Below, in pieces: positions 30,827 through 39,028 of a DNA stretch of 64,000 bases. Each line of letters opens with the position of its first letter. Position 1 is the first letter of the stretch. Origin of the DNA: Nocardia sp. (GTDB lineage: Bacteria > Actinomycetota > Actinomycetes > Mycobacteriales > Mycobacteriaceae); assembly GCF_025465275.1 (NCBI RefSeq), contig NZ_JAODNK010000002.1, forward strand, positions 1-64,000. The letters are read 5' to 3'. A program made the translations under genes and the position numbers. The notes under the pieces were generated by a model, which did no database searches, was not told the DNA's origin, and was given only the letters and a program-made list of their open reading frames with translations.

Positions 30827-31694
30827 GTGCGGTGTCGCCGACCCCGAGCCCGCTGCCGAGTCCGGTCCGGGCCAATTGCGCGAGGGGCAACTGAATTCCG
30901 AGCCGGTCGCCTAGTTCCAGGGCGAGACTCAGATCCTTCTCCCCGAGGTCGCGGACATGCCCGAGGATGGGGTACCAGAAGTCGGCGGGGTCGATCTGTG
31001 CCGTGGTGTCGCGCAACATGATCGCGCCCGGTCCGCCGGTAATGGCATCGGAATGCCGGACGACTTTGCCGAGCGCGGCGATATCGAGCCCGGCAGCCTC
31101 CGCCAGGCGCTGCGCCTCGGCGGCGGCGGTGAAGGCGACGAAGTGCAACAGGTTGCGCGCCAGCTTCATTCGCGTGCCCGCGCCCACCGCGCCCGCGTGC
31201 ACGATCAGGTCGGAAAAGCAGCCGAACGGCGCGCGAATGCGTTCCACCGCAGCAGCACTGCCACCGACCATGACCGCGAGCGCACCTCGTGCGGCGCCGG
31301 GCGCGCCACCGCTCACCGGCGCATCGACGAACTCGACCTCGTGCTCGGCGCACACCGCCGCGAGCTGCTCCGCCGTCTCATCGCTGATCGTCGAGTGCAC
31401 GGCGACAACGGTTCCCGGAGCCGCGGTACGCAGAATGCCCGCCGGGCCGGTGAGCACGTCGCGTACCTGTTCGTCATTGACGACGGTCACGCAGATCACC
31501 GCCGACTCGGCTGCCAAAGCCGCGGGATCGGTTGCCGCCCGCGCGCCCGCCTCGGTGAACGGCAGGGTCGCGGCCGAATTCACATCGCACACCGTGAGCC
31601 CGCCCGGCCAATCCAGCAGCCGTTTCGCCATGGGCGCGCCCATATTGCCCAGGCCGATGAAACCGACAGGGACACTGGAGGATTCGACGCTCAT
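30813..31694 (-). CDS. 3-Hydroxyisobutyrate-dehydrogenase-like NAD(P) oxidoreductase (Rv0770-like)
   Basis: The 293-residue protein is a beta-hydroxyacid dehydrogenase. The dinucleotide site VGFIGLGNMGAPMAKRLLDW opens the chain, FVDAPVSGGAPGA is the substrate motif, and the catalytic lysine stands in GAGTRMKLARNLL. Its position after aldA and an SDR matches Rv0770 in the M. tuberculosis order Rv0768-Rv0769-Rv0770. It overlaps the SDR by ATGA (31691-31694) and the 3' end of ribA by 14 bp. Substrate unknown. Confidence 0.85.
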   Translation of the reverse strand: MSVESSSVPVGFIGLGNMGAPMAKRLLDWPGGLTVCDVNSAATLPFTEAGARAATDPAALAAESAVICVTVVNDEQVRDVLTGPAGILRTAAPGTVVAVHSTISDETAEQLAAVCAEHEVEFVDAPVSGGAPGAARGALAVMVGGSAAAVERIRAPFGCFSDLIVHAGAVGAGTRMKLARNLLHFVAFTAAAEAQRLAEAAGLDIAALGKVVRHSDAITGGPGAIMLRDTTAQIDPADFWYPILGHVRDLGEKDLSLALELGDRLGIQLPLAQLARTGLGSGLGVGDTALSSG

Positions 31695-32440
31695 CGGATG
31701 ATCTGCCCGCCGTCGACATTGAGAATATGGCCGGTGACCCAGCTCGCCTCATCGGAGAGCAGGTAGAGGCAGGCGCCCACCAGATCCTGCGGCGTACCCA
31801 TCCGCTTGATCGGAAGGCGCGAGACCATATCCTTCACAATGCTTCCCGGTGTCACCGTCAAGGTGGCCTCGGTATCGATGGGCCCCGGAGCGATGGCATT
31901 CACCCGGATCTTTGAGCCACCGAGCTCGACCGCGAGTTGCTGGGTCAGGCCATTGATACCGACCTTGGCCAGACCGTAGAAGCCGGAGTACACCCACGCC
32001 GCGGTGGAGGACTGATTGACGATGGAACCGCCGCCGCCCGCGGCCATCTGCTGCCACACCGCACGCGTCACGTTCAGTGCGCCATCGAGATTCACGCCCA
32101 TGAATTTCTTGTAGTAGTCCCACGGCACGGTGAGCAGCAGATCCAGCTTCATCTCGCCGTAGATGGCGGCATTGTTGACCAGGTGGTCGATGCCGCCGAA
32201 CTGCGCGACGGTGAATTCCGCCAGCGCGGCGGCGGATTCGGGATCCGCGACATCGACTCGGCAGAAGGCAGCGGTGCCGCCGTCGGCCGTGATCTGCTTC
32301 GCGACTTCCTCGCCGCGCTCGACATTCAGGTCGGCGACAACAACTTTCGCACCTTCGGCGGCAAGTGCGCGGGCGTAGACCTCGCCGATGCCCTGTGCGG
32401 CGCCGGTGACAATTGCCGACCGATCGGTAAAACGGGCCAT
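31691..32440 (-). CDS. Short-chain dehydrogenase (Rv0769-like)
   Basis: The 249-residue classical SDR has TGAAQGIG near residue 12, the NNAA motif, catalytic Ser in QSSTAAWVYSGFYGLAKVG together with Tyr and Lys (YGLAK), and the VNAIAPGPIDTEA segment. It lies between aldA and the hydroxyacid dehydrogenase as Rv0769 does. All catalytic residues are intact. Probably oxidises an alcohol intermediate of the pathway shared with aldA and the P450s across the promoter; the actual substrate is unknown. Confidence 0.87.
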   Translation of the reverse strand: MARFTDRSAIVTGAAQGIGEVYARALAAEGAKVVVADLNVERGEEVAKQITADGGTAAFCRVDVADPESAAALAEFTVAQFGGIDHLVNNAAIYGEMKLDLLLTVPWDYYKKFMGVNLDGALNVTRAVWQQMAAGGGGSIVNQSSTAAWVYSGFYGLAKVGINGLTQQLAVELGGSKIRVNAIAPGPIDTEATLTVTPGSIVKDMVSRLPIKRMGTPQDLVGACLYLLSDEASWVTGHILNVDGGQIIR

Positions 32441-32487
32441 GGAAGCTCCTAAATATTGTGCGGTACAGCGTGTTTCAAAATGCTTGA

Positions 32488-33957
32488 TCAGGCGGGAGTG
32501 GCGATCAGCTTGGTCTCCAGGTATTCCTCGAACCCGGCCACGCCCATTTCGCGGCCGATGCCGGACTGCTTGTAGCCGCCGAACGGTGCATCGGCGGCGT
32601 ACCAGAGACCGCCGTTCACGCTCAGCGTCCCGGTGCGCACTCCGGCGACCACGGCACCGATCCGATCGGGGTCACTCCCCCAGACCGAACCCGAAAGGCC
32701 GTAGGGCGATTCATTGGCCAGCCGGACCGCATCGGCGTCACCGTCGTGCGGAATGATCACCAGCACCGGACCGAAGATCTCCTCCTGGGCGATGGTCGCG
32801 GTATTGGGGACATCGGCAATGAGCGTCGGCTCGACGAAGAACCCGCGTTCCTGAGCGGCGGGCCGACCGCCGCCGACCACAATGCGGCCGCCCTCGGCGC
32901 GCGCGATATCGAGATAGCGTTGGACACGGTCCCGCTGGCGTGCGGAAATCAGTGGGCCGCAGACGGTTCCGGCCTTCGCCGGGTCTCCCGGGCGAATTCC
33001 ACGCAGGGTGGCGGCGGTCGCAGCAACGGCCTCGTCGTAGGAGGCACGCGGCACCAGCAGCCGGGTGGTCAAGGCGCAGCCCTGCCCGGCGTGCACGGTC
33101 ACCGAGAATGCGGTGTAGCTGCACGCGGTCGCGATATCGGCGTCGTCGAGCACGATGGCTGCCGATTTGCCGCCGAGTTCGAGGAAGGTGCGCTTGAGGG
33201 TGGCGGACGCACCGGCCATGACCGATCGGCCCGTCTGTGTGGATCCGGTGAAGGTGATCATGTCGACCCGCGGATCGGCGACCAGCCGGGCGCCGAGTTC
33301 GTGATCGTCGGAGGTGACGATATTGACTGCGCCCGCCGGGATATCGGTGTGCTCGGCGATGAGCGAGCCGAGTACGGCGGCGCACCACGGGGTGTCCGGA
33401 GCGGGCTTGAGCACCACCGTATTTCCCGCCGCCAGCGCCGGGCCGAGCTTGGCCAGATTGATCTGATGCGGGAAGTTCCACGGGGTGATGGCGCCGACAA
33501 CCCCGACCGCCTCGCGCTGAATCCGCCGCCGGCTGGTGATCCCCATGGTCACCCCGAGCCCGAGATCGGTGTCCCAGCCGTAGTTTTCGGCCAGATCGGC
33601 AGCGAACCCGAGATCGGTGATCGGACCTTCCAATTGCGGCCCGCTCGTCAGCATGCGCGGCGCACCCGCTTCGGCAATGGTGATCTCGCGCAGTTCGTCG
33701 AGATGATCGCGCAGGACCTCGCGCAGCTGGCGCAGGCAGTGTGCGCGGAAGGTGTGATCGCGGGACCAGTCGGTGTCGTCGAAGGCGCTGCGGGCCGCAC
33801 CGATCGCGGCGTCCATATCCTCGGCCGACGCATTGGCGGCATGGCCGAGCACCTCCTCGGTGGCGGGATTGATCGTCGCGAAGACGCCGGCCCCGCCGGG
33901 GACCAATTTGCCGCCAATCAGCAGGGGCGTGCCGCCGACGGGAACAAGGCCGTTCAT
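32488..33957 (-). CDS. aldA: Aldehyde dehydrogenase (AldA/Rv0768-like)
   Basis: The 489-residue enzyme oxidises an aldehyde to the acid with NAD(P). Visible are the ITPWNFPHQINLAKLGPALA entry, the cofactor strand FTGSTQTGRSV, the general base Glu in LELGGKSA, the nucleophile Cys in VHAGQGCALTT and the terminal PFGGYKQSGIGREMG. I use ATG 33957; a GGAGCC site precedes it. It heads a three-gene operon and is divergent from cyp51, as Rv0768 is near cyp51 in M. tuberculosis. A promoter (TTGTGC, 18 bases, TATATT) lies at 33993-34022. Confidence 0.88.
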   Translation of the reverse strand: MNGLVPVGGTPLLIGGKLVPGGAGVFATINPATEEVLGHAANASAEDMDAAIGAARSAFDDTDWSRDHTFRAHCLRQLREVLRDHLDELREITIAEAGAPRMLTSGPQLEGPITDLGFAADLAENYGWDTDLGLGVTMGITSRRRIQREAVGVVGAITPWNFPHQINLAKLGPALAAGNTVVLKPAPDTPWCAAVLGSLIAEHTDIPAGAVNIVTSDDHELGARLVADPRVDMITFTGSTQTGRSVMAGASATLKRTFLELGGKSAAIVLDDADIATACSYTAFSVTVHAGQGCALTTRLLVPRASYDEAVAATAATLRGIRPGDPAKAGTVCGPLISARQRDRVQRYLDIARAEGGRIVVGGGRPAAQERGFFVEPTLIADVPNTATIAQEEIFGPVLVIIPHDGDADAVRLANESPYGLSGSVWGSDPDRIGAVVAGVRTGTLSVNGGLWYAADAPFGGYKQSGIGREMGVAGFEEYLETKLIATPA

Positions 33958-33973
33958 GGGTGGCTCCGATACA

Positions 33974-34165
33974 TGTCTGGACAGGTGCTCGGAATATAGT
34001 TCGAAGATTCGGCCGGGCACAAGGATGGAATGCCGGTGCGCAGGTCCGGGCCTTCTCCAATCTCATAATGCCGCAATCGGATACCTGTTCACGTCCGATT
34101 CGAGTCTTGTCGCGAGACTGCAATCGTAGTACCGTCCGGACACGTGTCCGGCACGTGTCCGGGCA
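33974..34165. promoter_or_regulatory. Shared operator set TGTCCGGACA between aldA and cyp51
   Basis: On the cyp51 side three near-copies follow each other: CGTCCGGACA (34133-34142), TGTCCGGCAC (34145-34154) and TGTCCGGGCA (34156-34165). They include the perfect 16-bp palindrome CCGGACACGTGTCCGG (34136-34151). They overlap the inferred cyp51 promoter (TTGTCG 34107-34112, 17 bases, TACCGT 34130-34135). On the aldA side TGTCTGGACA (33974-33983) matches nine of ten positions. The set suggests one regulator, not encoded here, acting on both operons. Confidence 0.55.
33993..34022 (-). promoter_or_regulatory. Candidate aldA promoter
   Basis: On the minus strand TTGTGC (34022-34017) and TATATT (33998-33993) are separated by 18 bases. 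Transcription would start near 33986, just above the palindrome TGTCTGGACA at 33974-33983, which would then sit in the first bases of the message. Confidence 0.5.
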
Positions 34166-34187
34166 GCTATTCCGGGAAGGACTTCCA

Positions 34188-35537
34188 ATGACACTGGTCA
34201 AGCCGCGACGGGTCTCGGGAGGCGAACACGAACACGGCCATCTCGAGGAGTTCCGGACCGATCCGATCGCCCTGATGCATCGTGTCCGCGCCGAATGCGG
34301 CGATGTCGGAGCCTTCGAGCTCGCGGGGCGCGATGTGATCATGCTGTCCGGCGCTCAGGCCAATGAGTTCTTCTTCCGCTCCGGCGACGAGGACCTCGAC
34401 CAGAGCGCGGCCTACCCGTTCATGAAGCCGATTTTCGGCGAGGGCGTGGTGTTCGACGCCAGTCCGGAACGCCGTCGCGAAATGCTGCACAATCAGGCGC
34501 TGCGCGCGGACTACATGCGCGGGCATGCCGCCACCATCGCGCACGAGGTGGACCGGATGGCCGCCCGCCTGGACGACGAGGGCGAGATCGATCTGCTCGA
34601 TTTCTTCGCCGAGCTGACCATCTACACCTCGTCCGCCTGCCTGATCGGCGTGAAGTTCCGCAATCAACTCGACGGGCGGTTCGCGCACCTCTACCACGAA
34701 CTCGAGCAGGGCACCGATGCCCTCGCCTACGTGGATCCGTACGCACCGATCGACAGCTTCCGGCGACGCGACGAGGCGCGCGTCCAGCTGGTCGAACTGG
34801 TGCAGGACATCATGATTCAGCGCGAGGCCACGCCCGCCGGCAAGGACGACCGCGATATGCTCGACATCCTGATCTCGGTCAAGGATGAGCACGGCGGACC
34901 GCGATTCTCGGCCAGCGAGATCACCGGGATGTTCATCTCCATGATGTTCGCCGGGCACCACACCACCTCCGGCACCGCGGCATGGACGGTCATCGAACTG
35001 CTGCGGCATCCGGAGCTGCTGCAGACCGTCATCGCCGAATTGGACGAGCTGTACGCGGACGGCTCCGACGTCAGTCACAATGCGCTGCGCCAGATTCCGA
35101 ATCTGGAGGCGACGCTGAAGGAGACGCTGCGGCTGCATCCGCCGCTCATCATTCTGATGCGGGTGGCGCGCGACGAGTTCGAGGTGTGCGGAAACCGGAT
35201 TGCCCCGGGCGATCTCGTGGCCGCGACCCCGGCCATCTCCAATCGGATTCCGGAGGACTTCCCGAATCCCGATGCCTTCGATCCGGACCGCTACCTGGAT
35301 CCGCGCCAGGAGGACATTCTCAACCGCTGGACCTGGATTCCCTTCGGCGCCGGACGGCATCGCTGCGTCGGGGCCGCGTTCGCGCTCATGCAGCTGAAGG
35401 CGATCTTCTCGATTCTGCTGCGGGACTGGGAATTCGAGATGGTGCAGCCGTCGGATACCTACCGCAATGATCATTCCAAGATGGTGGTGCAGCTGCAGCA
35501 GCCGTGCCGTGTCCGCTACCGCCGCCGCCAGCGGTGA
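34188..35537 (+). CDS. cyp51: Cytochrome P450 CYP51 (sterol 14-alpha-demethylase family)
   Basis: The 449-residue protein matches mycobacterial CYP51 almost from end to end: RVSGGEHEHGHLEEFRTDPI at the start, YPFMKPIFGEGVVFDASPER, the I-helix MFAGHHTTSGTA, KETLRLHPPLIILMRVA and the heme loop FGAGRHRCVGA with Cys393 (Cys394 in M. tuberculosis). An AAGGA site precedes ATG 34188. Bacterial CYP51 can demethylate lanosterol-type sterols, but its natural substrate is unclear. It is followed by a CYP125-like gene in the position where mycobacteria have ferredoxin and cyp123 genes; no ferredoxin is present here. Confidence 0.94.
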   Translation: MTLVKPRRVSGGEHEHGHLEEFRTDPIALMHRVRAECGDVGAFELAGRDVIMLSGAQANEFFFRSGDEDLDQSAAYPFMKPIFGEGVVFDASPERRREMLHNQALRADYMRGHAATIAHEVDRMAARLDDEGEIDLLDFFAELTIYTSSACLIGVKFRNQLDGRFAHLYHELEQGTDALAYVDPYAPIDSFRRRDEARVQLVELVQDIMIQREATPAGKDDRDMLDILISVKDEHGGPRFSASEITGMFISMMFAGHHTTSGTAAWTVIELLRHPELLQTVIAELDELYADGSDVSHNALRQIPNLEATLKETLRLHPPLIILMRVARDEFEVCGNRIAPGDLVAATPAISNRIPEDFPNPDAFDPDRYLDPRQEDILNRWTWIPFGAGRHRCVGAAFALMQLKAIFSILLRDWEFEMVQPSDTYRNDHSKMVVQLQQPCRVRYRRRQR

Positions 35538-35575
35538 CTCCGGACCACAACGACGTGACTTTCCAGGAGGCAGCT

Positions 35576-36814
35576 GTGCCGTCCATGCCCGCCGGATTCG
35601 ACTTCACCAATCCGGCACTGTGGGAAACCCGTAATCCGGTAACGGAATTCGCTGAATTACGCCGCACGGCCCCGGTGTGGTGGAACGCGCAATCGGACGA
35701 GACCTCCGGCGGCTTCCGCGACGGCGGTTACTGGGTGGTGAGCAAGCTCGAGGACATCAAGGAGATCTCCCGCAAACCGGAGCTCTTCTCCTCACAGCAG
35801 AAGGGCTCCATCATCCGGCTGCCCGGCGAGGTCACGCCCGAGCAGATCGAACTCACCGGCGCCCTGCTGGTGAATATGGATCCGCCCAAGCACACCAAGA
35901 CCCGCCGCATCATCTCGAAAGGCTTCAGCCCCCGCGCGATCGAGGGGCTGCGCGCGGCGCTGACGGAGCGCGCGGCGGCCGTCGTGCACGCCGCCAAACA
36001 GCAGGGCAGCGGCGATTTTGTCGAACAGGTGGCCTGCGAGCTGCCGCTGCAGGCCATAGCGGAACTGATCGGCGTGCCGCAGGCCGATCGCCGCAAGCTC
36101 TTCGACTGGTCCAATCAGATGCTCAACTATGACGACCCGGAATTCGGTGATGCGACGACCACCGATTCCTCAACCAATGCCTCGGTCGAAATCCTCGGCT
36201 ACGCCTGGAATTTGGCGGAGCAGCGGCGCGCCTGCCCGGTGGATGACATCGTCTCGCAGTTGGTGACCGCCGATCTCGACGGTGAGGCGCTGGGCTCGGA
36301 CGAGTTCGGCTTCTTCGTCATTCTGCTCGCGGTCGCCGGTAACGAGACCACTCGCAATGCCATCACCCACGGCATGAAGGCGTTCATCGACAATCCGGAG
36401 CAGTGGGAGCGCTACAAGCGGCAGCGCCCGCGCACCGCACCCGACGAGATCGTGCGCTGGGCTACGCCGGTCACCGCCTTCCAGCGCACGGCGACCGCGG
36501 ATACCGAGGTCGGCGGACAGCTCATCCGCAAGGGTGATCGGGTCGGATTGTTCTACAGCTCAGCCAATTTCGACGAGGAGGCCTTCGAGGACCCGTTCAC
36601 CTTCGACGTGTTCCGCGAGGTCAATCCGCACGTCGGATTCGGCGGCACCGGTACGCACTACTGTGTCGGCGCGAATCTGGCTCGGCTGGAGATCGACCTG
36701 ATGTTCAATGCCATCGCCGACGTCATGCCCGACCTGTCCCAGGTATCCGAGCCGGAGCGGCTGCGGTCGGGCTGGATCAATGGGATCAAACGCTGGCAGG
36801 TCCGGTACGAGTAG
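35576..36814 (+). CDS. Cytochrome P450, CYP125-like (steroid C26/C27 hydroxylase family)
   Basis: The 412-residue P450 closely follows CYP125: MPAGFDFTNPALWETRNPVT, then FRDGGYWVVSKLEDIKEISR, the I-helix LLAVAGNETTRNAITHGMKA, PVTAFQRTATADTEVGG and the heme loop NPHVGFGGTGTHYCVGANLA with Cys363. CYP125 oxidises the cholesterol side-chain terminus. GTG 35576 has an AGGAGG site six bases upstream, preferred over a longer start that overlaps cyp51. It is 38 bp after cyp51, so the two are probably co-transcribed. Substrate may be a sterol other than cholesterol. Confidence 0.88.
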   Translation: MPSMPAGFDFTNPALWETRNPVTEFAELRRTAPVWWNAQSDETSGGFRDGGYWVVSKLEDIKEISRKPELFSSQQKGSIIRLPGEVTPEQIELTGALLVNMDPPKHTKTRRIISKGFSPRAIEGLRAALTERAAAVVHAAKQQGSGDFVEQVACELPLQAIAELIGVPQADRRKLFDWSNQMLNYDDPEFGDATTTDSSTNASVEILGYAWNLAEQRRACPVDDIVSQLVTADLDGEALGSDEFGFFVILLAVAGNETTRNAITHGMKAFIDNPEQWERYKRQRPRTAPDEIVRWATPVTAFQRTATADTEVGGQLIRKGDRVGLFYSSANFDEEAFEDPFTFDVFREVNPHVGFGGTGTHYCVGANLARLEIDLMFNAIADVMPDLSQVSEPERLRSGWINGIKRWQVRYE

Positions 36815-36839
36815 CCGCCCTTCGACCATGAGCCGCCTG

Positions 36840-36868
36840 GACAATACCTCTGAAGCAGAGGTATTGTC
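36840..36868. promoter_or_regulatory. Perfect operator palindrome before the MarR gene
   Basis: Arms GACAATACCTCTG (36840-36852) and CAGAGGTATTGTC (36856-36868) flank a three-base loop. The palindrome ends five bases before ATG 36874, and a TATTGT hexamer (36862-36867) inside it would give a leaderless transcript. Binding would block transcription, so autorepression by the MarR product is very likely. Confidence 0.75.
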
Positions 36869-36873
36869 GGGTT

Positions 36874-37401
36874 ATGCCAGCTCCTTCCCCTGATGCCGAA
36901 CCAGGCCTCCGCCCGGTCCAGCACGACGGTGTCGAGCCCGCACAGATGTTCTCCCTGCTGTTCGGCGCGATGGGCCGCCTGCGCCGGCAGCTCGGCAGGA
37001 TCGCCGGGCGGTCGTTCGACGGGCCCGACCTCTCCGCCGCACAGGCGGAATTCCTGCGCCTGGTCGGCCGCCAGCCCGGCGTTTCCGTGAAGGCTGCGGC
37101 GGCCGAACTGGGTTTGGCCGCCAATAGCGTGTCCACCTTTGTCACCGCCCTGGTCAAGGCCGGACTTGTGGTGCGCGAACCCGATCTGCTCGATCGCCGG
37201 ATGATGCGCCTGTCACTGACCGCCGATGCCCAGCAGCTCGCCGACAGCACCCGGCTGCGCAGGCAGGAACTGGTCTCGTGGGCCGTCGATCAATTGACCG
37301 CCGACCAGCGCGCCGATCTGCGACGCGGCCTGGATGTCATAACCACGCTGACCGATCTGCTCCATGAGCACGAGCAGCGGGAGAAGGGCGAAACTCGATG
37401 A
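36874..37401 (+). CDS. MarR-family regulator of the downstream ABC exporter
   Basis: The 175-residue regulator has a MarR fold with DLSAAQAEFLRLVGRQPGVS, VKAAAAELGLAANSVSTFVT and DLLDRRMMRLSLTADAQQLA. It overlaps the ATPase gene by ATGA (37398-37401), and a perfect palindrome covers its start. This is the usual layout of drug-responsive exporters: regulator, ATPase and permease in one operon repressed by the regulator. The inducing compound is unknown. Confidence 0.88.
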   Translation: MPAPSPDAEPGLRPVQHDGVEPAQMFSLLFGAMGRLRRQLGRIAGRSFDGPDLSAAQAEFLRLVGRQPGVSVKAAAAELGLAANSVSTFVTALVKAGLVVREPDLLDRRMMRLSLTADAQQLADSTRLRRQELVSWAVDQLTADQRADLRRGLDVITTLTDLLHEHEQREKGETR

Positions 37402-38213
37402 ATCCATCGCCACCTGCCGTCGAATGCCGCGATCTCACGCACCGCTACGGCGCGAATACCGTGGTCGACAGCCTGAACCTGACCATCGACCGGGGCGAGA
37501 TCTTCGGCCTGCTCGGTCCCAACGGCGCGGGCAAGTCCACCACGATCCGGCTCATCAATACGCTGATTCCGGTGCAGCACGGCACCGTTCGGGTGCTCGG
37601 ACTCGATGTCACCAAACAGGCCACCGATGTCCGCTACAACCTCGGCTATGTGCCGCAACAACTCTCGATCGAGGCCGGACTCACCGCCCGGCAGAACGTG
37701 ACCTGGTTCGCGCGACTGTTCGATGTGCCGCGCCGCGAACGCACGGAACGGGTCGATGAGGCGCTCGAGGCAATGCATCTGCTCGATGTCGCCGAACAGA
37801 TGGCAGGCACCTTCTCCGGCGGCATGATTCGCCGTCTCGAGCTGGCGCAGGCGCTGGTGAACCGGCCCGCGATTCTGGTGCTCGACGAGCCGACCGTGGG
37901 CCTGGATCCGATCGCCCGCGACAGCGTGTGGGAGCGGGTCGCGGAAATGCGGCGGGCCTACGGCATGACGGTGCTGCTCACCACGCACTACATGATCGAG
38001 GCCGATGAACTGTGCGACCGAGTTGCCTTGCTGCACAAGGGTGTACTGCGAGCCGTCGGCTCACCGACCGCGCTGAAGAACGAGATCGGCCCCGCCGCGA
38101 CTCTCGAAGATGTGTTCCGGCACTACGCCGGCGAAAGTCTCGACGACGACAAGACGGAAGCGGGGATGCGCAGTGTCCGAACTACTCGCCGTTCAGCCCA
38201 ACGAATGGGCTGA
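37398..38213 (+). CDS. ABC-2 type exporter ATPase (DrrA-like)
   Basis: The 271-residue ATPase shows Walker A GPNGAGKST, Q-loop YVPQQLSIEAG, signature FSGGMIRRLELAQ, Walker B LVLDEPTVGLD and the H-loop TTHYMIEADELCDRV. DrrA-like proteins power efflux of antibiotics or lipids. It is coupled to the MarR gene upstream and overlaps the permease gene by 41 bp, so the last 14 residues are encoded in shared DNA. Confidence 0.9.
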   Translation: MNPSPPAVECRDLTHRYGANTVVDSLNLTIDRGEIFGLLGPNGAGKSTTIRLINTLIPVQHGTVRVLGLDVTKQATDVRYNLGYVPQQLSIEAGLTARQNVTWFARLFDVPRRERTERVDEALEAMHLLDVAEQMAGTFSGGMIRRLELAQALVNRPAILVLDEPTVGLDPIARDSVWERVAEMRRAYGMTVLLTTHYMIEADELCDRVALLHKGVLRAVGSPTALKNEIGPAATLEDVFRHYAGESLDDDKTEAGMRSVRTTRRSAQRMG

Positions 38214-39006
38214 ACCCACCCGAGCCCCACAGGGCTGGGCCCGCATTCCCGCGCTGATCTCTCGCATCGGGACCTTCGCCCTGGTCGAGATTCAGAAGCT
38301 GCGGCACGATCAGACCGAAATCCTCACCAGGGCAGTACAACCCGTGCTCTGGATGGTGATATTCGGTTCCACCTTCTCGCGGCTGCGCTCGATTCCGACC
38401 GGCAAGGTGCCGTATCTGGATTTCCTGGCGCCCGGCATCATTGCGCAGTCTGCACTGTTCATTTCGATCTTCTACGGCATTCAGATCATCTGGGATCGTG
38501 ACGCCGGCATCCTCAATAAGCTGCTGGTGACTCCGACGCCGCGGTCCGCGCTGATCGCCGGAAAGTGCTTCGCCGCGGGTGTGCGCGCCATTGCGCAGAT
38601 TGTCGTGGTTGTCATCGTCTCGCTGCTCATGGGTGTCGGGATGACGATGAACCCGCTGCGGATCGCGGCGACCATACCGGCGGTGTTCCTCGGCACGGCG
38701 TTCTTCGCCTGCCTGTCGATGACCATCGCGGGGATCGTGCAGGCCCGGGACCGGCTGATGGGCATCGGCCAAGCCATCACGATGCCACTGTTTTTCGCGT
38801 CCAATGCGCTCTATCCGATCGATCTGATGCCCGGGTGGCTTCAGGTGATCAGTCGCATCAATCCACTCAGTTATGAAGTCGACGCACTCCGCGGCCTACT
38901 GGTAGGCACCCCCGCCAATCTGTGGCTCGACTTCCTGGTCCTCACCGGTGCGGCCATCCTCGGCGTCATCTCGGCATCGTCCTTGCTCGGCCGATTGGTC
39001 CGCTAG
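38173..39006 (+). CDS. ABC-2 type transporter permease
   Basis: The 277-residue permease has six membrane segments (for example TRAVQPVLWMVIFGSTFSRL and IIAQSALFISIFYGIQIIW). It carries the ABC-2 signature region near the end, NALYPIDLMPGWLQVISRIN, followed by PLSYEVDALRGLL. GTG 38173 is the only start before the first membrane helix, although it lies within the ATPase gene. Together with the ATPase it should form a drug or lipid exporter induced through the MarR regulator. Confidence 0.86.
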   Translation: MSELLAVQPNEWAEPTRAPQGWARIPALISRIGTFALVEIQKLRHDQTEILTRAVQPVLWMVIFGSTFSRLRSIPTGKVPYLDFLAPGIIAQSALFISIFYGIQIIWDRDAGILNKLLVTPTPRSALIAGKCFAAGVRAIAQIVVVVIVSLLMGVGMTMNPLRIAATIPAVFLGTAFFACLSMTIAGIVQARDRLMGIGQAITMPLFFASNALYPIDLMPGWLQVISRINPLSYEVDALRGLLVGTPANLWLDFLVLTGAAILGVISASSLLGRLVR

Positions 39007-39028
39007 GTACGGGCAAGTTCCGCAGCGC

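Noticed and set aside
34133-34165. KstR-type box for the CCGGACACGTGTCCGG palindrome
   Set aside because: KstR sites need AACNNGTT and KstR2 sites CAAGNNCTTG; neither core is present.
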